Positions 6,304 through 9,178 of a stretch of DNA of 9,178 nt are shown here, piece by piece. The first letter of the stretch is position 1; each line of letters begins with the position of its first letter. The stretch is from contig DYZF01000204.1 in assembly GCA_020741375.1 (NCBI GenBank), positions 1-9,178 on the forward strand, given 5' to 3'. The position numbers and the translations under genes were made by a program. Origin of the DNA: Tessaracoccus flavescens. Lineage in GTDB: Bacteria > Actinomycetota > Actinomycetes > Propionibacteriales > Propionibacteriaceae. The notes beneath the pieces are model-generated. The model searched no databases. It was given only the letters and a program-made list of their open reading frames with translations, and was not told the DNA's origin.

Positions 6304-7154
6304 GGTGCGCTCCGGAGAAATCTCGGGGCCATCTTCGGCACGGTCATGCGGCGCAGAATGATCAGACAGCTGAGATACGCCGTCGTGATGCCGAGCGCCA
6401 GCAGCTGCCCGATGGGGGTGGTGTACGGCGCGAAGTAGGGGCTGTTGAACAGCAGCGCGGCCCCGAGCACACCGAGCGTGATCACGGTCACCTGCCGAGC
6501 GACGGCGCGGGGCTTGGCCCGCTCAGCGCTGATCTCGCGCAGTGCCCGCAGCCGATCCTGGATGGTGTTGGACAGCGCGTCCAACGTGGCTTTCACGCCG
6601 CCGCCGCCCCTCGCCGAGGCCACCACCATGGCGGCGATCACGGCGTCTGCGTCTGCCGACTCGAGTTCGTCGGCCATCGCGAGGAGGGCGTCCTTGATCG
6701 TCCATCGCTGATCCAAGCGGGTGCAGAGCCGAGTGACCGCGCCCTCCAGCAACGGAGGTGCTTGCCGTCTGGTGGCGAAGAAGGCATCGCGGATGGAGCG
6801 CCCAGACGTGATCGAGGTGCCCACGAGCCGGACCCAACGGTCTAGGGCTGCCAGGAGATCCACCTCACGGTTGGGCGGGGCGGAGAGCAGCCATGGCAGC
6901 ACCAATAGAACTGCCGGGATCACGACGAGGGCCGCGAGCCACCCGCTGACGACCGCCACGACGATGCCGAGAACCATGGCTGCAACCGCCCACCACCGCC
7001 ATCGCGGGGTCTGGTTCTTCCACCACCGCGTCACGCGGCCCTGTTCGGCCGTGCGTGTGCGCGGCTGCTCCACCGTCGGAATGAGTCCGACGATCACCAG
7101 CAGGATGCCGGCGCCGACGGCGCAGCCCGCGACCGCTGCCCCCGTCAACCCCAT
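6300..7154 (-). CDS. tadB: TadB-like type II/IV secretion F-domain membrane protein
   Basis: A 284-residue polytopic membrane protein. Helices are seen at ~5-25, 55-73, 75-92, 221-239 and 247-267. The T2SSF cytoplasmic domain spans ~98-220: ALDRWVRLVGTSITSGRSIRDAF, the LESADADAVIAAMVVAS segment, the G-rich turn GGGGVKATLDALSNTIQDRLR, and the basic REISAERAKPRAVARQV run leading into the next helix. This SGR.(I/L)..A and RG.GG.....L..L....R.R.......AE. layout is that of TadB. It forms the inner-membrane platform with TadC. The reading frame overlaps the end of tadA by 10 bp and the start of tadC by 4 bp. The ATG at 7154-7152 has no good Shine-Dalgarno, so its translation probably depends on ribosomes finishing tadA. 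A TTG two codons later overlaps the tadA stop as TTGA and is an alternative start. Confidence 0.9.
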   Translation of the reverse strand: MGLTGAAVAGCAVGAGILLVIVGLIPTVEQPRTRTAEQGRVTRWWKNQTPRWRWWAVAAMVLGIVVAVVSGWLAALVVIPAVLLVLPWLLSAPPNREVDLLAALDRWVRLVGTSITSGRSIRDAFFATRRQAPPLLEGAVTRLCTRLDQRWTIKDALLAMADELESADADAVIAAMVVASARGGGGVKATLDALSNTIQDRLRALREISAERAKPRAVARQVTVITLGVLGAALLFNSPYFAPYTTPIGQLLALGITTAYLSCLIILRRMTVPKMAPRFLRSAP

Positions 7155-8566
7155 CGCACTGCCTGATCGAACGGGGCCAGCTCAGCCGTCATCGAGGGTT
7201 CCGGTTGGAACAGCTCCGGCTCTGTGGCGGTGGCGGCCCGGTACACGAGGTGGGTTGAGGGGCGGCCACCTTCCACCGCGCCGGTCAATTGCCGCACCTC
7301 GGAGACGAAGCGTGTGCGCTTTCCGCCCTTCCACGTGTCGTCCTGCAGTGAGACGTGAATGACGAAGTGGATGTGAAGCGCGATCTGGCGCATCGCTTCG
7401 TCCACCGTCATGTGCCCACCTTGGGCGACGCGAGCAGCGAGCCTGTCGATGGTGGACGACGCGGAGTGCGAGTGGGTGGTGCTCATGGTGCCTGCTCCCG
7501 ACTGCATGGCAGTGAACATCGCCCCCGCCTCCTCGCCGCGCACCTCGCCGACGATCAGGCGGGTGAGGTTCTGGCGCAGCGCCTCCGGGATGAGGTCTGC
7601 GACGGTGTACCCGCCGACGGCGACCCCGCCGGCTGTTTCGCCCATGCCGATGCGCGCCTGCAAGGCCAACACGTTGCGACGGTTGGGCAACAGGTGGGTG
7701 AGCAGTTCGTAGTCGGTTTCGAGGGTTCCGAAGCGTTCAGCGGGATGGATCGCGCCGATCAGAGCCCTCAGCAAGGTGGTCTTCCCAGCGCCCTGATCCC
7801 CGGAGATCACCAGAGACTTGCGAGCCATCACAGCCGACTGGAGCAGCCGAGCAACCCGCCCCGGCAGCATGCCGTCTTCCGCCAGATCCGCCAGCGTCAC
7901 GTCCGTCAACAGGTGCTGGCGGATCACGATCGACGGCCGGAACGACAGGCCGAAGCCGATGGCGTGCACGCGGAAGCGGTTGCCCAGCGCGAGGGTCATC
8001 GTCGGGTGGAGGTCGTCGAACGGCCGGGGCGGCGAGGCGGTTTCGCCGAGGAAGCGGATGGCATCGATCAGCTCTTCATCGGAGTCCGCGACCGGTGGGT
8101 GCTCGCGCCGCGACCCGTCACCGTACTGAACCATCACCGAATCGAAGCCGTGGATCTCGATGTTCTCCGCATCGGGGATGTCGAAGAGCGGCTGCAGCCG
8201 GCCGTAGCCGAAGATCGCGCTCTCGACGGCGTCGGCGTAGCTGGCCTCCAACTCCAGCGGCCACAACGCCTCGCCCGCATCACCCAGGTTCTGTGCCCGC
8301 TGATGCACCACCGAGCGGATGATGGCCCGCCCGCGCACGCGTTTGTCGTCGGCCGGCATCGGCTGGCCCTTGGTGGTGAGCCACTCGTCCGCGGCGATCG
8401 TTATCCGCTCGCTGGCCTCGCGGCGAAGATCCACCACGAGCGCCCAATCCACCGACGGCGCCGCAGTGACTCGGCGTGCCTCGGGTGCGGGGGCTGGGGG
8501 AGGGGCGCCGGTGAGGCCGAGCTGGCCCAGAGCGCCGGCCAGTGACGGAAGGTTCGAGACGGTCAT
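7145..8566 (-). CDS. tadA: TadA/CpaF family pilus assembly ATPase
   Basis: A 473-residue cytoplasmic secretion ATPase (VirB11/CpaF branch of the GspE superfamily). After a Pro/Ala-rich, probably disordered start (~1-35) comes the N-terminal domain (~40-215), with YGRLQPLFDIPDAENIEIHG and PPRPFDDLHPTMTLALGNRFRVHAI. The C-terminal RecA-like domain has Walker A GDQGAGKTT (256-264, K262), the acidic box TLETDYEL (281-288), Walker B region RLIVGEVRGEEA (336-347, E341) and the His box GTMSTTHSHSA (359-369). It would form a hexamer that hydrolyses ATP to drive polymerisation of the Flp-like subunit through TadB/TadC. Walker A is slightly unusual: GDQGAGKTT in place of the common GPTGSGKTT. The start is well defined: AGGAGG lies 6 nt before the ATG, which overlaps the stop of the upstream gene as ATGA (8563-8566). 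The 3' end overlaps tadB by 10 bp. Family assignment is secure. Confidence 0.95.
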   Translation of the reverse strand: MTVSNLPSLAGALGQLGLTGAPPPAPAPEARRVTAAPSVDWALVVDLRREASERITIAADEWLTTKGQPMPADDKRVRGRAIIRSVVHQRAQNLGDAGEALWPLELEASYADAVESAIFGYGRLQPLFDIPDAENIEIHGFDSVMVQYGDGSRREHPPVADSDEELIDAIRFLGETASPPRPFDDLHPTMTLALGNRFRVHAIGFGLSFRPSIVIRQHLLTDVTLADLAEDGMLPGRVARLLQSAVMARKSLVISGDQGAGKTTLLRALIGAIHPAERFGTLETDYELLTHLLPNRRNVLALQARIGMGETAGGVAVGGYTVADLIPEALRQNLTRLIVGEVRGEEAGAMFTAMQSGAGTMSTTHSHSASSTIDRLAARVAQGGHMTVDEAMRQIALHIHFVIHVSLQDDTWKGGKRTRFVSEVRQLTGAVEGGRPSTHLVYRAATATEPELFQPEPSMTAELAPFDQAVRWG

Positions 8567-9178
8567 CGTCGGCCTCCTGCCACCGCCGCCGTCCGCTCCC
8601 GGCTCCGCGTGAGCCGCTCCGAGAGTGAGGTGGCGTCGCCACGGAAGTGGTCCATGAATCGCGATTCGTGGAACCTACGGGGCTCCGGGTCGCCGTCGCT
8701 CAGCACCCCGGCGAGCTTCGGGTCCCACAGCGGCTGAAGCCAGCTCGGGACGCCCAGTTGTTGCGAGATCTCCGCCGTCGAATAGGGGCGGTCTGCGCCG
8801 ATCACCGACAGGGCGATGGGGCGCGGCAGATGCAGGGAGCGAACTTGGTCGTCGACCGTGCTCAGGTGGATGCGCGCCGCGGCCAGCGACCTCAGCGACG
8901 AGCGGACGCAGACGACGACCGCGTCGGCCGCCGCCAACAGCCCCAGCGGTAGGCCGGTCATCGAGATTCGTCCTGCGTCGACGATGACGTCCACGCCCCG
9001 CTCATCGAGAGCCGAGAAGGCCTCACCCAACGATCCCCACACGTGCTCGAACAGGCGCGAGGATCCGGCGGTGGAGAAACCGGCGAGAAACCGTCGTTGC
9101 TTGTCCGCTTCCTGCGACAGCGGCAGCGTGTGCCGCCAGATCTCCGGAGCCAGGGCTGTGCCCTCACGGTGAATCTGG
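8563..9178 (-). CDS. CpaE/TadZ-like (MinD/ParA-fold) Tad pilus localisation protein, C-terminal part (5' end outside the window)
   Basis: The frame is open from the right edge, so about 204 C-terminal residues are seen and the start is missing. The GTG at 9042-9040 is internal, because recognisable sequence (LPLSQEADKQRRFLAGFSTAGSSRLFEHVW) continues upstream of it. The visible part resembles the second half of a SIMIBI-class P-loop ATPase fold: strand GVDVIVDAGRI (a Walker-B-like position), LLAAADAVVVCVRSSLRSLAAARIHL, strand PIALSVIGADRPY, and a helix followed by LGVPSWLQPLWDPKLAGVLSDG, as in CpaE/TadZ proteins that place the Tad machine at the pole. Walker A would lie upstream of the window, so ATP binding cannot be judged. 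CpaE/TadZ just upstream of tadA is the usual gene order, which supports the call. The stop overlaps the tadA start as ATGA. It could also be annotated simply as a hypothetical Tad-locus protein. Confidence 0.75.
   Translation of the reverse strand, partial: QIHREGTALAPEIWRHTLPLSQEADKQRRFLAGFSTAGSSRLFEHVWGSLGEAFSALDERGVDVIVDAGRISMTGLPLGLLAAADAVVVCVRSSLRSLAAARIHLSTVDDQVRSLHLPRPIALSVIGADRPYSTAEISQQLGVPSWLQPLWDPKLAGVLSDGDPEPRRFHESRFMDHFRGDATSLSERLTRSRERTAAVAGGRR
8573..8578 (-). promoter_or_regulatory. Ribosome binding site AGGAGG for tadA
   Basis: Minus strand reads GCAGGAGGCCGACGATG; a perfect Shine-Dalgarno 6 nt before the tadA ATG, placed inside the end of the preceding gene. Confidence 0.65.

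Noticed and set aside
7355..8545. 396-codon open frame on the plus strand
   Set aside because: Antisense shadow of tadA with biased Arg/His/Val composition and no domain; the opposite strand has clear Walker A and B motifs.
1..9178. CRISPR arrays, tRNA or rRNA genes, riboswitches, tandem repeats
   Set aside because: Looked for on both strands; no regularly spaced repeats, clover-leaf or rRNA-like segments were recognised. Coding density leaves little room apart from 180-451.

Overview
The window is high-GC DNA from an actinobacterium. This is inferred from GC-rich third codon positions, ATGA-type gene overlaps, the actinobacterial form of the Tad pilus genes and the PolD/LigC-type end-joining enzyme. 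The genus cannot be read from the sequence; a member of the Propionibacteriales or Micrococcales would fit. There are seven protein-coding units and one degenerate insertion sequence.

Left edge (1-451): the minus strand carries the C-terminal part of a luciferase-like (LLM) flavin oxidoreductase gene whose front part is missing. It is cut off at a 233-bp insertion-sequence relic (173-405). The relic keeps two imperfect 24-bp terminal inverted repeats and, in the plus direction, only the last ~50 codons of an ISL3-family transposase. Positions 406-451 are the short leader of the next gene.

DNA repair (452-2608, plus): one long gene fuses an archaeo-eukaryotic primase-type polymerase domain (PolD/LigD-Pol) to an ATP-dependent DNA ligase domain of LigC type, with no phosphoesterase domain. 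It probably acts in bacterial non-homologous end joining or a related repair pathway. No ku gene is visible.

Tad/Flp pilus operon (9178 down to 2577, all minus): in transcription order there is a CpaE/TadZ-like protein (its start lies outside the window), the TadA/CpaF ATPase, the membrane proteins TadB and TadC, a 59-residue Flp-like prepilin, and an 876-residue membrane protein. The last joins two LysM domains, a transmembrane segment and a C-terminal winged-helix/BTAD module. Four of the five junctions are overlaps or a 1-base gap (4 bp, 10 bp, 4 bp and a 1-nt space), so the set is almost certainly one translationally coupled operon. Its promoter lies beyond the right edge. TadA would power the TadB/TadC platform to extrude the Flp-like subunit, with the CpaE/TadZ-like protein positioning the machine. 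The LysM-BTAD protein could link the cell wall to cytoplasmic regulation or assembly. No TadE, TadG or prepilin peptidase gene is seen here.

The repair gene and the pilus operon converge and overlap by 32 bp at 2577-2608. The most notable items are the LysM/transmembrane/BTAD protein sitting in the pilus operon, the Pol-LigC fusion, the atypical prepilin cleavage region and the internally deleted ISL3 element beside the repair gene.
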